Shown piece after piece: positions 5,933 through 6,914 of a DNA stretch of 6,914 nucleotides (positions are counted from its first letter, which is position 1; each line of letters begins with the position of its first letter). The translations under genes and the position numbers were made by a program. The stretch lies in the NCBI GenBank assembly GCA_946481445.1, contig CAMLOA010000098.1:1-6914 (forward strand), given 5' to 3'. Source of the DNA: an uncultured Devosia sp. (GTDB lineage Bacteria; Pseudomonadota; Alphaproteobacteria; Rhizobiales; Devosiaceae). Under the pieces are notes generated by a model. It had not been told where the DNA came from, ran no database searches, and saw nothing but the letters and a program-made list of their open reading frames with translations.

Positions 5933-6451
5933 CTATCGTTCCCGCGCGAACAGGATTGTGCTCGCTTCCTTGTAGGTGGTGCGGGCGTATCCGGCGAAGC
6001 CGACCGCCTGGGCAAGGCGGATCGACGGCGTATTGTCCGGATCGATCATGCAGACAATGCGGGCGATCCCCACCGCGTCGGCCCAGGCCAGGACGGCACC
6101 CAGGGCCTCGCGGGCAAAGCCATGACCCTGTGCCTCGGGCAGCAGGGCCCAGCCGGCCTCCGGAGCCGTGCCGAAGGATGGGGACAGGTCCCGGCGAAAG
6201 TCGGCCAGCCCCAGTTCCCCCAGATAGGCGCCCGTCTCCTTGTCGGTCACGGCGAAATAGCCCAGGCCGAGCATTGACCACAGCCCGGCATAACGCAGCA
6301 GGCGCGACCAGACCTCTTCGGGCGTGCTGGGCCGGCCGCCGATGAACCGGGTGACATCGGGCTCCGCCCACAGCCGGCAACAGGCCTTGAAGTCATCGGA
6401 ACGATGAGGACGCAGAACGAGACGGGCGGTGGCAAGGGTGGGCGGTGCCAT
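5933..6451 (-). CDS. GNAT family N-acetyltransferase, RimJ/RimL-like
   Basis: This is a 172-residue acetyl-CoA-dependent acetyltransferase. It begins LATARLVLRPHRSDDF (6-21), the usual opening of the RimJ/RimL (Acetyltransf_3) branch, and has a WAEPDVTRFIGG block (28-39). The acetyl-CoA pyrophosphate loop is QGHGFA (108-113), followed by a helix REALGAVLAWA, and the C-terminal SIRLAQAVGF is the usual 'N-x-x-S-x-x-x-x-x-x-x-G-F' motif. The ATG at 6451 is preferred over an in-frame TTG at 6481 because AGGAGG sits 7 nt upstream of it and the TTG lies at the edge of the terminator T-run. The family acts on protein N-termini, amino sugars, amino acids or drugs; the target here is unknown. It is the first gene of a probable two-gene unit with the SDR. 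Confidence 0.9.
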   Translation of the reverse strand: MAPPTLATARLVLRPHRSDDFKACCRLWAEPDVTRFIGGRPSTPEEVWSRLLRYAGLWSMLGLGYFAVTDKETGAYLGELGLADFRRDLSPSFGTAPEAGWALLPEAQGHGFAREALGAVLAWADAVGIARIVCMIDPDNTPSIRLAQAVGFAGYARTTYKEASTILFARER

Positions 6452-6458
6452 CTGCTTT

Positions 6459-6464
6459 CCTCCT
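6459..6464 (-). promoter_or_regulatory. Ribosome binding site that sets the acetyltransferase start
   Basis: AGGAGG on the minus strand is followed by 7 nt and ATG at 6451, near-ideal spacing. It argues against the in-frame TTG at 6481, which would put this site inside the coding sequence. Confidence 0.8.
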
Positions 6465-6476
6465 GGTTGGTCCGGG

Positions 6477-6514
6477 AACAAAAAGAGCCGGATGGCTACG
6501 CTTCCATCCGGCTC
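6477..6514 (-). terminator. Rho-independent terminator of the solute-binding protein gene
   Basis: GAGCCGGATGG (6485-6495) pairs perfectly with CCATCCGGCTC (6504-6514) around an 8-nt loop. On the minus strand the 11-bp stem is followed at once by TTTTTGTT (6484-6477), the classical form of an intrinsic terminator. It lies 47 bp after the stop codon of the binding-protein gene and only 25 nt before the acetyltransferase start. Confidence 0.9.
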
Positions 6515-6519
6515 CCGAC

Positions 6520-6551
6520 TTGCGGCGGCATCCTGGGGGTCGCCGCCGCAA
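6520..6551 (-). repeat. Second GC-rich hairpin between the binding-protein stop and the terminator
   Basis: TTGCGGCGGC (6520-6529) and GCCGCCGCAA (6542-6551) form a perfect 10-bp stem with a 12-nt loop. There is no T-run after it on the minus strand, and it sits 5 nt before the terminator stem. Its likely role is to protect the 3' end of an abundant binding-protein mRNA from exonucleases or to add to termination. That role is inferred. Confidence 0.65.
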
Positions 6552-6561
6552 TGGCTGCGCC

Positions 6562-6914
6562 TCAGTCCTTGGTGACGAGGCGGTAATAGACGAAGTCGGA
6601 GGTGGCGCCGTTGACGAAGCCCTCGACATTGCCGGCCATGGCGACCTGCTTTGCGGCCTGGAACATGATGACGATGGGCGAGGAGGCCTGAACCTGCTTC
6701 TGCAGCTCGACATACATGTCGTTGCGCTTGGCCTGGTCGGCTTCGGCAAGCGCCGCGGTCACCTGGGCATTCATCTCCTCGGGCACGGCCCAGGCATTCC
6801 GCCAGGTGGTCGTGGCCGTGTAATTGTCGTCGGCATTGTTGGAATTGTAGGCGAAGGCCTTGGCGTTGGAGTGCGGATCCATGAAGTCCGGGCCCCAGTA
6901 GAGCAGCATGGCCT
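6562..6914 (-). CDS. ABC transporter substrate-binding protein, family 5 (peptide type), C-terminal part
   Basis: The frame is open to the right edge, so only the last 116 complete codons are present. The fragment is the C-terminal part of a periplasmic solute-binding protein of the SBP_bac_5 (DppA/OppA/NikA) type. MLLYWGPDFMDPHSNAKAF resembles the conserved 'W-x-x-D-x-x-D-P' block found about 110 residues before the end of these proteins, and RNDMYVELQKQVQASSPIVI is the usual helix and strand near the C-terminus. The internal Met at 6909 is not a start. The missing N-terminal part should carry the signal peptide and most of the ligand cleft. Ligands of the family include peptides, opines, glycans and nickel complexes; none can be assigned here. 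Tandem hairpins follow the stop, suggesting that this is the last or a heavily expressed gene of its operon. Confidence 0.9.
   Translation of the reverse strand, partial: AMLLYWGPDFMDPHSNAKAFAYNSNNADDNYTATTTWRNAWAVPEEMNAQVTAALAEADQAKRNDMYVELQKQVQASSPIVIMFQAAKQVAMAGNVEGFVNGATSDFVYYRLVTKD

Noticed and set aside
5090..6277. A 395-codon plus-strand frame opposite the SDR and acetyltransferase
   Set aside because: It mirrors the codon pattern of two solid minus-strand genes and shows no domain of its own.

Overview
This is a GC-rich bacterial window, by eye in the low-to-mid 60s percent GC. It has tightly packed genes, Shine-Dalgarno-like sites (AAGGAG, AGGAGG) and several ABC-transporter and catabolic genes. 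The combination of a sugar ABC transporter, a Gfo/Idh/MocA dehydrogenase, an M81 (MlrC-like) metallopeptidase and a family-5 solute-binding protein resembles accessory catabolic regions of soil Alphaproteobacteria (Hyphomicrobiales, for example Devosia-like). The genus is an inference from gene style, not a demonstrated identity. No rRNA, tRNA, CRISPR array, insertion sequence or phage gene was found.

Layout, left to right. (1) 1-1583, minus strand: a Gfo/Idh/MocA oxidoreductase followed by the start of a MalF/UgpA-type sugar permease that runs off the left edge. The oxidoreductase stop codon overlaps the permease ribosome binding site, so the two look co-transcribed. (2) 1584-1959: a divergent intergenic region with a candidate promoter for the minus-strand operon, two small inverted-repeat operator candidates and a 14-17 bp GC-rich hairpin just before the plus-strand operon. 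(3) 1960-5117, plus strand: an NTF2-like protein of unknown role, a YbjJ/MosC-like major facilitator and an M81 metallopeptidase. The last two overlap as TGATG. (4) 5114-6451, minus strand: a short-chain dehydrogenase/reductase preceded in its operon by a GNAT acetyltransferase. This unit converges on the M81 gene, and a single CTAG supplies both stop codons. (5) 6477-6551: two hairpins, the second with a T-run, forming the 3' end of the next gene. (6) 6562-6914, minus strand: the C-terminal part of a family-5 (oligopeptide/dipeptide type) solute-binding protein, cut by the right edge.

How the genes may work together: the left operon should import and oxidise a sugar or polyol. The plus-strand operon pairs a transporter with a metal-dependent amide/peptide hydrolase, and the neighbouring peptide-type binding protein suggests that uptake and hydrolysis of a peptide-like or amide compound is a local theme. 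The substrates cannot be read from the sequence. All protein families here are known. The least explained items are the NTF2-like protein and the palindromic elements of the divergent intergenic region. I see no clear evidence of a wholly new system.
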